A stretch of DNA of 64,000 nucleotides from an uncultured Clostridia bacterium (GTDB lineage: Bacteria > Bacillota > Clostridia > Oscillospirales > Acutalibacteraceae): positions 44,416 through 108,415 of the forward strand of contig CANBJR010000003.1 in the NCBI GenBank assembly GCA_947369085.1, read 5' to 3'. The notes beneath the pieces were generated by a model. That model did no database searches, was not told the DNA's origin, and was given only the letters and a program-made list of their open reading frames with translations. Shown here piece by piece: positions 25,647-33,890 of the stretch. A program made the translations under genes and the position numbers. The first letter of the stretch is position 1. Each line of letters opens with the position of its first letter.

Positions 25647-26543
25647 TCAATCCCATCTTTTTAAATTAAATTGTTCATAGGTGATGTTGTTCAATTCGAG
25701 CTCATTGCCATTTTCATCTTCACACCTAACATTGTTCGTATATGAATAGAACGGTTCACGATTTTTAACAAGATTCTTAACCTCACTATGAGTAAGATAT
25801 ATTGCAACGGGTCTTTTAATTCCTTTTGAACAGGTGTACAACTTAAAATTCGGTGGATAAAACTTTAATCTGCCACCTTTGACAATAGATTTTTTATTGT
25901 CAGAAGTCTGATTATTTTCAAATATATCAACATCAGAAAATCTCGCTGAAAAATATGCTCCGAAATTATCTGAAAATGGTATATTACTTATCCATACCAT
26001 ACCCATACCCAAAATTTTATTGAGTTTGCTTTGTTCTATAAATATCGGTCTGTATGAATGGTATTTTATTAGCACGTGAATATGCCATGTACCATTTTGT
26101 TGTGGTTCAATTATTCGGATATACTCAAAATCGGGATATTTGTATGAAAACCTTGCCCAAAAGTCCTTAAAATCCTTATTAGCCTGTCTATAATCAGTCA
26201 TTTCACTTCCATAAGTCAAAACAATATGCTTCTCTGTAAAGTCGCCTACAAAATTGTTATTGATAATACGCCTGAGTGTGATAAATGTTTTTTGATTAAT
26301 ATATCTATCTGCTTTTGAATTTTTATCTGACTTATAATGATGAACCTCACCTGTACTTATATCAACATACATTTCCTTACTTAATTTCCTATATTTTGAT
26401 AAGTTATAATTAGTCTTATCTGTCGTAATCGCTTCTACAACATTATTTGTGATATACACTTTTGAAACTGCGTCATCAGGTATTTTTAGAGGCTTGACTT
26501 TTTTTATTTTGATTTTTCTGTTTGTGTTTTCAAAACTTTCCAT
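25647..26543 (-). CDS. HUH-type rolling-circle replication initiator-like protein
   Basis: 298 residues from the ATG at 26543, which has AAAGGAG 8 bases upstream. The central GTWHIHVLIK (HIH at 154-156) is the metal-binding HUH motif of Rep and relaxase nucleases; a preceding KHIVLTYG strand fits motif 1 and Tyr197 in NFGAYFSARF is a plausible catalytic tyrosine. This suggests nicking at an origin, for example replication of the excised circle. It could instead be a degenerate HUH protein with another role. Confidence 0.72.
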   Translation of the reverse strand: MESFENTNRKIKIKKVKPLKIPDDAVSKVYITNNVVEAITTDKTNYNLSKYRKLSKEMYVDISTGEVHHYKSDKNSKADRYINQKTFITLRRIINNNFVGDFTEKHIVLTYGSEMTDYRQANKDFKDFWARFSYKYPDFEYIRIIEPQQNGTWHIHVLIKYHSYRPIFIEQSKLNKILGMGMVWISNIPFSDNFGAYFSARFSDVDIFENNQTSDNKKSIVKGGRLKFYPPNFKLYTCSKGIKRPVAIYLTHSEVKNLVKNREPFYSYTNNVRCEDENGNELELNNITYEQFNLKRWD

Positions 26544-26561
26544 TTTTAAAACTCCTTTCAA

Positions 26562-26855
26562 TGTTCTACTATTAATAACGGAACAGAGGAGTTAAAACAG
26601 CTTAATTTTTTTTAATTTTATCAAATTTCTTATATTTTTCAGAAGTTAGAGCGTTAAAATATATAAATACAGGAACTTTCTTAAAGCCTGAATTTCTAAA
26701 GCTATTATAATCCGTTAGTAATATCATATTTCATATAAATGACCTCTGAAAACCTTGCAAATAAAAAAGCTGACAAAACATCACGCAAGACATTTTGACA
26801 GCTATAGAAAAAGCTCCTCTACTTCGAGGAGCTAAACTATTAAAATTATATTAAT
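26562..26855 (-). terminator. Intergenic region with two minus-strand hairpin terminators
   Basis: No gene is seen. AGCTCCTC/GAGGAGCT (26812-26833) followed by TTTTTC on the minus strand terminates the zinc-ribbon gene to its right. A second hairpin, AGCTGACAAAA with TTTTGACAGCT (26768-26803, one mismatch), followed by TTTTTTAT, gives a backup. The remaining AT-rich part presumably holds the promoter of the Rep-like gene. Confidence 0.7.
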
Positions 26856-27878
26856 TTAATGAGTATTATTTGCTGTTATATTTAATTCTGTTACAAAAAG
26901 ATTTTCATCAAATTCAAAACTTAAAGTTCCTCCGTCTATATTATAAGCTACAGAACCAGAGGATAAAAAATTATATATCGGTTCTCCAAGCTTTGCATAA
27001 ACATCATCATATGTACTGTTTCCGTTAATATTTCCATAACACAGACCTGTTTTATTAGTTGAAGATAAATATGTAACGTTCAAAGATACTATTTTATTCG
27101 TTTCTATAAGAACTGTAACACTGAAGCCGTCAAACGTATATACATACCACTTATCAGAAGCAGTTATCACATCATCAGTTTGCTCTCCAAAATGATTTTT
27201 AACACTGTCAAAATCCTGTCCAAGATAATTGATACTTTCAAAATCAATAATTGAATCTTCTGCTTTTGATAAATAAAACTTACCGCCAATATCCCATAAC
27301 GCATTGTCTCCTTTTGTAATCACCGTTGTTTCAAGATAAATTTCATTATCATTAAACTTAATTATACCATTACCGCTGTTTAGCCAGCTATCATTATCAA
27401 AGCTAAATGTACCTACTCCATCAATAACACGGCAGGTAACATTATCTAACCGAGCAATCCAACTATAAGCAGGGTTCGATTTTCTTGTAAAGGTAAAACG
27501 AACTACATCATATTTAACTGAAACAATTTCAAGCATACTACCGCCGACATCTGCAAAGTCATCCTTAGTTTTGCCTTTGTCGTACCATAACCCTATATAT
27601 TTGCTGTAATCTACTTTTTGATTTGTATTTGAAGAAGAAATGGAAGATGTCTGCGAATTATTATTTTTTGATATATTAGGCATTAAAAATAATATTAAGA
27701 TTATTCCTGCAATTACGAAAACAAATAATGCTATTACTGAAATCAAAAAAACTAGTTTCTTTTTTACCTTAATCTCTTCTCCTGTTTTGACATCAATCAG
27801 CTTTGTCATACAGTAAGGGCAGAAAGCTGATTCAACAGGCAATTCTTTGCCACAATTACGACAATACTTTGTATCCAT
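26856..27878 (-). CDS. Zinc-ribbon single-pass membrane protein
   Basis: 340 residues. An N-terminal zinc ribbon (CRNCGKELP, then FCPYC, residues 6-23) precedes a basic stretch and one membrane helix at about 43-66. A Ser/Asn/Thr-rich linker and a large extracytoplasmic domain follow; the last part (YLGQDFDSVKNHFGEQ and STYDDVYAKLGEP) repeats a SmpA/BamE-like pattern seen in other Firmicutes surface proteins. Function unknown. It is one of two zinc-ribbon membrane proteins in a row in the skin-like element. Confidence 0.75.
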   Translation of the reverse strand: MDTKYCRNCGKELPVESAFCPYCMTKLIDVKTGEEIKVKKKLVFLISVIALFVFVIAGIILILFLMPNISKNNNSQTSSISSSNTNQKVDYSKYIGLWYDKGKTKDDFADVGGSMLEIVSVKYDVVRFTFTRKSNPAYSWIARLDNVTCRVIDGVGTFSFDNDSWLNSGNGIIKFNDNEIYLETTVITKGDNALWDIGGKFYLSKAEDSIIDFESINYLGQDFDSVKNHFGEQTDDVITASDKWYVYTFDGFSVTVLIETNKIVSLNVTYLSSTNKTGLCYGNINGNSTYDDVYAKLGEPIYNFLSSGSVAYNIDGGTLSFEFDENLFVTELNITANNTH

Positions 27879-27981
27879 ATTTGTTCACTTCCCTAATGTA
27901 AATATTATACATAAAATGGAATAAAAATACAAGAAAAAAGATAGTCCTTGCATACACAAGAACTATCTTTCTGAAGTATAC

Positions 27982-29373
27982 TTATTTAATTTCAAAAGTA
28001 TCAAGCACGCTGTCCATCATATTCATAGCATCAATATATTTCTGATTGGCAGCTTCATCCTCAATTATTCCAAGTCCCGTAGGATATTCTATATAAAAAT
28101 TATATTTATCATTAGAGTCTAATAATTCTGCTGAAATAAAGTCGTCAACTCCTGTTGTTTTTACAATAGAGAAAAGAAGTCCGGAACTGCCCGTATCACC
28201 TTGTTCGTGATTATATTTTTCATAAAAAGTAACTGTGTCACCTATTTCTTCATATACATATTCATCAGGAACAACAATTGAATAATCGCCAAATGAAACT
28301 CTGACACTGTTCTTTAGGCGTTCTTCATAATCAGCAATAAGCTGTACATTAAATTTTTCAATTTTGCTTAACATATCCTCTGAAAAATCCTTGGGATTAA
28401 TCGTACCATTGTACCAGCTTTGAGAGTTAAAATACTCCTGTATATAGTCGGTATCAAACTTTCTGCCATGACGAGCGTAAATTTCATTTCGAGCAAGCTC
28501 AAGCTCGTCCTCGCTCAAATCATCAATGTCTTTGTTTGACAATTTCATTTTATCGCTGTCAGGAAGTATATATTCATCATCCTTTGATGATGTAGTGGGT
28601 GCCTTTGTTGGTGATTCGGTTGCTGCATATAAATTGTTAGTTGCCTTCTCTGTACTAGTTTCTGCTTTAGTTGAATTAAATTCTGTCAAATTTTCTTTAT
28701 CGTGCTCAGACATAGGCTGTAATTGAAGTTCATCCATATTCTCATCATATGAAAGAGTTACATTTTTATATTTCATAATGGTTATATTATCGCTATTGGA
28801 TTTTATATAATTAATTGATGCGTGCCAATTTTGTATATTTTCTGCGGTATATTCATCTCCTGATGCAATTACTCCGCAATATGTACCAATGCGCACAGCG
28901 CTTTCATTGTTTAACTTACTTACAAAAATAGAAGAAATATTATCAACTTTTTCATTTTGTGAACCTATAGTTTCAAAAATATTAATTAAATATCCGTTCC
29001 CTTTATATAATTTTGAATCTAAAAATTCATTTTCTTCCCAGTCATCAGGATTAAATTTTACTGTTACACCCTCTGCTTGTGTCATAGCTTCACTTAATTT
29101 TTCTGAAAATTCGATATATGTGAAATCAAATAAATTTTCTGTTGTTTCAGTTGACTGACTGCCATTTAATGCAGAAATCACAAGAACAATCCCTGTAGTA
29201 ATCATTACAACTGCAAGCACTGCCGCAACGCAAATTATTATCAGTTTTTTAGTGTTTATTCTTTTTTTGCTTGGTATAATTTCCCGACTATTTATCATAA
29301 TCATACAGTACGGACAAAATTCTGCTTCAATAGGCAATTCTTTTCCACACTTCGGGCAATATTTTTTAGACAT
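27982..29373 (-). CDS. Zinc-ribbon membrane protein with YARHG domain
   Basis: 463 residues. An N-terminal zinc ribbon (CPKCGKELP, FCPYC) is nearly identical in plan to the neighbouring protein, followed by a membrane helix at about 44-69. The outer part holds a Thr/Ser linker and a YARHG domain (ELARNEIYARHGRKFDTDYIQEYF, about 280-330), an extracellular module of unknown role often linked to cell-wall processes, and ends in a DUF-like region. Probably a surface protein. A terminator-like hairpin precedes its neighbour. Confidence 0.78.
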   Translation of the reverse strand: MSKKYCPKCGKELPIEAEFCPYCMIMINSREIIPSKKRINTKKLIIICVAAVLAVVMITTGIVLVISALNGSQSTETTENLFDFTYIEFSEKLSEAMTQAEGVTVKFNPDDWEENEFLDSKLYKGNGYLINIFETIGSQNEKVDNISSIFVSKLNNESAVRIGTYCGVIASGDEYTAENIQNWHASINYIKSNSDNITIMKYKNVTLSYDENMDELQLQPMSEHDKENLTEFNSTKAETSTEKATNNLYAATESPTKAPTTSSKDDEYILPDSDKMKLSNKDIDDLSEDELELARNEIYARHGRKFDTDYIQEYFNSQSWYNGTINPKDFSEDMLSKIEKFNVQLIADYEERLKNSVRVSFGDYSIVVPDEYVYEEIGDTVTFYEKYNHEQGDTGSSGLLFSIVKTTGVDDFISAELLDSNDKYNFYIEYPTGLGIIEDEAANQKYIDAMNMMDSVLDTFEIK

Positions 29374-29478
29374 TTTAAATCACTCCCATATTAATTATAC
29401 ATAATATATAAGAAAAGTACAAGTAAAAAGATAATCCGAGCGAATACCCGAATTATCTCTTAAACTTTTTAGCTAAAA

Positions 29479-30267
29479 TTAGATTTTCTTGTTTCCATTT
29501 AATTTTGTTATATAGTTTATTAGTATCTCACGATTTTCTTTTCTATTTCCCATATGAAAGGCAAATTTAAACTGTTCACCATTGTTTAATAAGATTTTAA
29601 AAGGTGATTCCATAGGACCACTGCATGGAACGATACTTACTATTTTGTTAAGAGGAATACTTAAATAGTCAGTTCCTGCAAGAGATAGCAAACCAATGCC
29701 TACAGCGTTTAACAATCCTTTTTTCTCAAAGATGAGCCTTTGATTAGTTAAGATAATATTACCGCTTGTTGCTATGCCATTTCTATATGCACCTAATTGA
29801 ATAAAAATAATTGACTCATTCGGAAACAAGGGAGTTTTTAAACGAGTGTTAACCTTGCTGGGTATTTTGCTTGCTTGAGAATCATTTTGTGGATAATTAT
29901 CAGTAGTGCTATTTTCATCGCTGTTTGCAGAATAAATTGGGGAGGTAAAACTATCAATAGAATTATTAAACGTTCCATTTACCGAATTTAACTGCAATGA
30001 TGTATTTTTCTTTTTAAAGTGCAACACTAAAAAAATGATGCCGCCAAGTATCAATACAATACCTATTATTAAAAAAATAACAGTAGTAATCTGATATGTA
30101 AACTCTTCCTGTTGTGCTGCTCTTATCCCACGATATGCACGTGTAACAGAATATACGGCAGCAGACGGTCTATTCTTATAGTGAACAAGAGAAAAAACTA
30201 GCGAAATAACACCAAGAGCAAAAGATGATATTGATATGCACAGAAAAGTTTTTGTATAATTTTTCAT
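29479..30267 (-). CDS. Two-helix membrane protein with GRAM/PH-like domain
   Basis: 262 residues. Membrane helices lie near residues 7-28 and 62-86, separated by an external basic loop; a Ser/Asn-rich linker follows. The C-terminal part (about 150-255, starting LFPNESIIFIQLGAYRNG, with GNIILTNQRLIF) resembles GRAM or bacterial PH domains, which bind lipids or proteins. It forms a likely membrane-associated group with its neighbours. Assignment is moderate. Confidence 0.65.
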   Translation of the reverse strand: MKNYTKTFLCISISSFALGVISLVFSLVHYKNRPSAAVYSVTRAYRGIRAAQQEEFTYQITTVIFLIIGIVLILGGIIFLVLHFKKKNTSLQLNSVNGTFNNSIDSFTSPIYSANSDENSTTDNYPQNDSQASKIPSKVNTRLKTPLFPNESIIFIQLGAYRNGIATSGNIILTNQRLIFEKKGLLNAVGIGLLSLAGTDYLSIPLNKIVSIVPCSGPMESPFKILLNNGEQFKFAFHMGNRKENREILINYITKLNGNKKI

Positions 30268-30282
30268 ATGTGTACTCCTTGT

Positions 30283-30717
30283 CTACTTTACCTCTTTAAA
30301 AAATAAGTCTATATATTCCATAGCATTGCTATCTGTCATTAAATCAGAATCATTTGCCTTTACAGTGAATACTGAAATTTTTTGGTTTTTCTGATTATAT
30401 GTATATGTTATATATGCTTCATGCGGATTACTCTCATCAATAGCTTTATAGACACATCTGACAACTACATCATCATCACTTAGATATCCATTTTCTTTAA
30501 AAGCCTTTACATCATCTTCAGGTGCTATCTCCCATTCTTCAGTCACATCAACACCTAATTTCTCATATGCTTTTTTAAATGTTTCTGCAATAGGCATATT
30601 GGGATATTCTGATAAACTTCCATTTTTGACTGATTCAATAGGGTCTTGTGAACCACATCCGGTTATTAATAGAGTTAAAACTATTATCATTGATAAAATT
30701 AAAGATACTTTTTTCAT
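30283..30717 (-). CDS. Lipoprotein of unknown function
   Basis: About 144 residues from the ATG at 30717: signal MKKVSLILSMIIVLTLL, lipobox ITGC, then a mature domain with many acidic residues. The in-frame upstream start at 30744 adds only hydrophilic residues and contains the likely ribosome site. It is 15 bases upstream of the GRAM-like gene, so the two are probably cotranscribed. The mature domain is not recognised. Confidence 0.75.
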   Translation of the reverse strand: MKKVSLILSMIIVLTLLITGCGSQDPIESVKNGSLSEYPNMPIAETFKKAYEKLGVDVTEEWEIAPEDDVKAFKENGYLSDDDVVVRCVYKAIDESNPHEAYITYTYNQKNQKISVFTVKANDSDLMTDSNAMEYIDLFFKEVK

Positions 30718-30801
30718 TATTAATGATTCCTTTCTGTTTTTCAATTTTTTTAATAATTAAGTAATAAAATATTTATTGTCTGTAAATTCACGGTATTGTA
30801 T

Positions 30802-31203
30802 TCAAATTAATGCAATTATCCTTTTAGCAATTTCTTCATTATCTTCCTTGAAAATACTGGATTTTCTTTCTTTGTATTTATCGTTTACAGGTAATTCTTC
30901 ATTCAGGTCTGTATTGAGCCATTTAATTTTAACTTCATTATCACAGTTTTCATAACCTTGATGCGAATTTGAGTTTTTAAAAGTGTCAGTAACTACACCA
31001 ATTGCTTTTATTTTCATAGGATTAGTTGTTATATAAAATGACTTGATGTAAATAATATCTCCTATTTTAATTTTCTTCATTAACTCATAATACTTTGGCT
31101 GTTCCTGTTCAGACCAGCCTATACAAACAAAATTTTCCTTGAAAAAATTATCAAACTGATTATTTGTGCCATTAAAAAATGACCCCATTCCCCAAATTGC
31201 CAT
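30802..31203 (-). CDS. EVE/PUA-like small protein (tentative)
   Basis: 133 residues beginning MAIWGMGSFFNGTNNQFDNF. The pattern GDIIYIKSF followed by KIKAIGVVTD looks like the beta-barrel of EVE/PUA-type modules, which bind modified nucleotides and in other proteins are fused to restriction or McrB-like ATPases. Here it is a stand-alone domain inside the skin-like element. Fold assignment is by eye and weak; the gene itself is credible. Confidence 0.5.
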   Translation of the reverse strand: MAIWGMGSFFNGTNNQFDNFFKENFVCIGWSEQEQPKYYELMKKIKIGDIIYIKSFYITTNPMKIKAIGVVTDTFKNSNSHQGYENCDNEVKIKWLNTDLNEELPVNDKYKERKSSIFKEDNEEIAKRIIALI

Positions 31204-31406
31204 AAATATAGCACTCCTTTGATTAAAATATTTTTAAATTACAGGCAACAACTGCATTACCTGACAAAATCAATAAATCTTCTACTGATTTCAAGATAAT
31301 TTTATCACAAATACTGCTATTAGTCAATATTAAATGCTTTTGGTTAATTTATTTTTTGTTCTAAAAAGTATAAAATAAATATAAAAGCATTTTGAGGTTT
31401 TTGCTT

Positions 31407-31742
31407 ATGGATAGAAATATTGACTATGCAGCACTTGGTAAGCGAATAAAGAATAAAAGAGTTGAAAACAAGCTTACACAGGAACAGCTCGGTGAAATGT
31501 GTGAGCTTTCTTCGGCTCATATAGGTCACATTGAAAGAGGTACACGTATTTTATCTGTTGATGTACTTTTCAAAATATCACAGGCACTTAATGTGAGTAT
31601 TGATTATCTCCTTTTTGATTCAATTGAAAATAATAATATTCTTACTAACATTATTCCTACTTTGAAAACTTGTGATAAATCAAAAGTTAATAACTTTCTT
31701 AATACCGTACGTGTGCTTGCAGATAATATTGACAAACTTTAA
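31407..31742 (+). CDS. XRE-family transcriptional regulator
   Basis: 111 residues from the ATG at 31407 (TGAGG about 9 bases upstream; the frame could start at 31392). An N-terminal HTH_3 domain (ENKLTQEQLGEMCELSSAHIGHIERG, about 10-65) is followed by a short C-terminal oligomerisation tail. It is typical of phage- or plasmid-type repressors and is transcribed away from the EVE-like gene, so it may control the region between them. Confidence 0.85.
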   Translation: MDRNIDYAALGKRIKNKRVENKLTQEQLGEMCELSSAHIGHIERGTRILSVDVLFKISQALNVSIDYLLFDSIENNNILTNIIPTLKTCDKSKVNNFLNTVRVLADNIDKL

Positions 31743-31776
31743 CTGTTGAATTAAAGATAAATATGTAAAATAATAA

Positions 31777-31834
31777 CCGTCTTTGATTAAATTATAATCA
31801 AAGGCGGCTTTTTTGTCCTGTGCTGTCAGCACAG
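31777..31834 (+). terminator. Tandem terminators after the XRE gene
   Basis: CCGTCTTTGATTA/TAATCAAAGGCGG (31777-31807, one G-T mismatch) followed by CTTTTTTG, then a second stem CTGTGCT/AGCACAG followed by TTTTTTAATTTTT. The second hairpin also has a T-run on the opposite strand side and may stop the YoeB transcript. Confidence 0.75.
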
Positions 31835-31862
31835 TTTTTTAATTTTTACAGTATTAAATCAA

Positions 31863-32123
31863 TTATTCATCATAATGACCTTTGCAGGAAGCAATAACAA
31901 TTGCACCATCCTTTTCACGATAAACAATTCTGTTTGTATCGTCAATCCTCCTGCTCCACCAACCGCTTAAATTTCCTTTTAACGGCTCAGGTTTTCCAAT
32001 ACCCTCAAAGCAATTGCGCTGAATATCCTTTATAATTGTATTCAGGCGCTTTAACGTCTTTTTATCCTGCGTTTGCCAATAACAATATTCTTCCCACGCA
32101 CATTCATCCCAAAGTAATTTCAT
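31863..32123 (-). CDS. YoeB-family toxin (ribosome-dependent mRNA interferase)
   Basis: 86 residues of the Txe/YoeB family: WDECAWEEYCYWQ at the start, PEPLKGNLSGWWSRRI in the middle, and the C-terminal catalytic pattern CKGHYDE with the terminal His-Tyr. Such toxins cut mRNA at the ribosomal A site. It follows the RelB-type antitoxin gene by 4 bases. Confidence 0.92.
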   Translation of the reverse strand: MKLLWDECAWEEYCYWQTQDKKTLKRLNTIIKDIQRNCFEGIGKPEPLKGNLSGWWSRRIDDTNRIVYREKDGAIVIASCKGHYDE

Positions 32124-32127
32124 AACA

Positions 32128-32388
32128 TTATTCCTCTATCAATTCATGTTCGGTCAAAATTGCTCTGCCCGATTCAATATCAGCAATTACAGAGTTCAAA
32201 TGTTTCATATTACTTTCGGAATAAAACGGGTCAGCCGAAATTTCAAAAGGAATTCTTTTTTCACGGCTTACTTTCGTTGCAAATATTGTAAATGCGGTGG
32301 TCATACTCATACCCATATCCTTACAAACCTGCTCCATACTTTTTTTCAGGTCTGAATCCATACGAAAATTTACCATAGATTGTGCCAT
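32128..32388 (-). CDS. RelB/DinJ-family antitoxin
   Basis: 86 residues from the ATG at 32388 (MAQSMVNFRMD). The N-terminal ribbon-helix-helix (VNFRMDSDLKKSMEQVCKDMGMSMTTAF) binds DNA and the C-terminal half would wrap the toxin. It is the first gene of the pair and is expected to autorepress through the operator just upstream. A RelB/DinJ antitoxin with a YoeB-type toxin is a mixed pairing seen elsewhere. Confidence 0.9.
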   Translation of the reverse strand: MAQSMVNFRMDSDLKKSMEQVCKDMGMSMTTAFTIFATKVSREKRIPFEISADPFYSESNMKHLNSVIADIESGRAILTEHELIEE

Positions 32389-32418
32389 ACAAAACACTCC
32401 TTATTTCTTGATAGCTTA

Positions 32419-32461
32419 ATTATATTACATTGTAAAGCAAATGTCAATATTATGCTTTACA
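32419..32461 (-). promoter_or_regulatory. Promoter and palindromic operator of the toxin-antitoxin pair
   Basis: On the minus strand TTGACA (32442-32447), 17-base spacer and TATAAT (32419-32424). A perfect 9-bp inverted repeat TGTAAAGCA (32431-32439) and TGCTTTACA (32453-32461) straddles the -35 element, the expected site for antitoxin autorepression. Confidence 0.85.
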
Positions 32462-32485
32462 ACATTATATGTACACAATTAAGAA

Positions 32486-33190
32486 TTATAATGACTTTTT
32501 TAATTCAAGTGCATTCTGATAACGATTATCGGGAATAGTCTGCGTGCATTTTACTATAACCTTTTTAAGCTTGCCGCTATACAGCTTCCTTTCGGGCGGC
32601 TCTCCTGTGAGCATTACATTCATAAGCTTGCCGAGAGCATAAATATCCGTTCTTGCGTCCGTTTGGTTGAGTCCATACTGTTCGGGAGCTGCATATCCAT
32701 GAGTTCCAAGCATTTTTGTATCTTCGCTTTGATAGGGTTTGTAAAGCCTTGCAGCGTCAAAATCAATGAGTTTTACTACTCCTTTTTGGTTAATCATTAC
32801 ATTTTCAGGCTTAATATCTTTATGTATAATTCTATTTGAATGCAGAAAATCAAGTGCATCACACAATTCAGATATTATTCTTTTTACACCTACAGGCGAA
32901 TATAAATTATCCTTAAGATAGTCATAAATTGTCTGTCCGTCAATATATTCCTCAAGAGCAATAACGCCATCTTTGGTCTTAACAACATCATAGACATTTG
33001 AAATGTTTTGGTGAAAAAGGCTTCGCAAAACAAAATAAACCTCTCCTGACCCCTCTACAGACCTCCTAACGAGGCTTTTACCCAGTTCTTTGTGTCGGTA
33101 AACTATAATTGGAGATTTATTAGGTTTATTCAATGCCTTAACAAACTGATATTGTTCTTTTAATACATTGTCAATCCAGTTATCATTCAT
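32486..33190 (-). CDS. Small soluble protein kinase (Hanks type)
   Basis: 234 residues, no membrane segment. The catalytic loop HKDIKPEN (Asp125) and the APE-like segment GYAAPEQYG are intact, but the metal motif is DFD (143-145) rather than DFG and I see no glycine-rich loop in the N-lobe, so activity may be altered. Divergent from an HTH gene 84 bases away; such kinase-HTH pairs recur in mobile regions of Clostridia. Targets unknown. Confidence 0.82.
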   Translation of the reverse strand: MNDNWIDNVLKEQYQFVKALNKPNKSPIIVYRHKELGKSLVRRSVEGSGEVYFVLRSLFHQNISNVYDVVKTKDGVIALEEYIDGQTIYDYLKDNLYSPVGVKRIISELCDALDFLHSNRIIHKDIKPENVMINQKGVVKLIDFDAARLYKPYQSEDTKMLGTHGYAAPEQYGLNQTDARTDIYALGKLMNVMLTGEPPERKLYSGKLKKVIVKCTQTIPDNRYQNALELKKSL

Positions 33191-33274
33191 AAATTCTGCT
33201 CCGATTTCTTATTGATTATTTTATTATATCATGTTAAACTGTTTATGAAAATACAATTAAAGGAAATGAGTAAA

Positions 33275-33703
33275 ATGAAATTTAAATCAACCTCGGACTT
33301 ACTGAAAGAACTTTCAGCCACAGAAAACTTTGATGAATTTGCAAAAGAAAATAAAGATTATATGATTAGTAAGTCTTTGTCAGAGCATTTATGTGAACTG
33401 CTTATAGAAAAGAAGCTTAAAAAGTCAGAAGTAATTAAAAAATCAGAGATTAGCAGTGACTATGCTTATCAAATATTTTCGGGGACAAAATCTTCTCCAA
33501 CAAGAGATAAGCTTATTTCACTTGCAATCGGTATAGGATTATCAGTTGGTGAAACAAGCGGACTTTTGAAGCTTGCAGGACTAATGCCGCTGTACGCAAA
33601 AAATCTGCGTGACAGCATTATTATTTTTGGAATTAACAACAGTAAAAGCGTTTGCAAGATAAATGAAATGCTGTTTGAAAAAGGTGAAACAACTTTAAAT
33701 TAA
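33275..33703 (+). CDS. HTH regulator divergent from the kinase gene
   Basis: 142 residues from the ATG at 33275, with AAAGGA 10 bases upstream. A helix-turn-helix in the middle (KKSEVIKKSEISSDYAYQIFSGTKSSPTR, about 60-100) is followed by a compact C-terminal domain. It is likely a partner or target of the divergent kinase, but this is context inference. Confidence 0.75.
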   Translation: MKFKSTSDLLKELSATENFDEFAKENKDYMISKSLSEHLCELLIEKKLKKSEVIKKSEISSDYAYQIFSGTKSSPTRDKLISLAIGIGLSVGETSGLLKLAGLMPLYAKNLRDSIIIFGINNSKSVCKINEMLFEKGETTLN

Positions 33704-33890
33704 GCTATTAAACTTAAATATAGATATATAAATATCAAAAATTAAATTCTTTTTGCAATTTACAGTATTTTGATTTATAATAAGGTTAAAGTTGAGCGAA
33801 TTCGCTTTTGCCTTATTATTTTTTTACATCATTAGAGCCGTTGCGATATATAACTCAATATTATACTACATAACAAAGAAGGATTATAAA

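Noticed and set aside
33792..33890. An N-terminal membrane segment on the skin recombinase
   Set aside because: The hydrophobic stretch comes from reading upstream of the true ATG at 33891, which has a good AAGAAGGA site.
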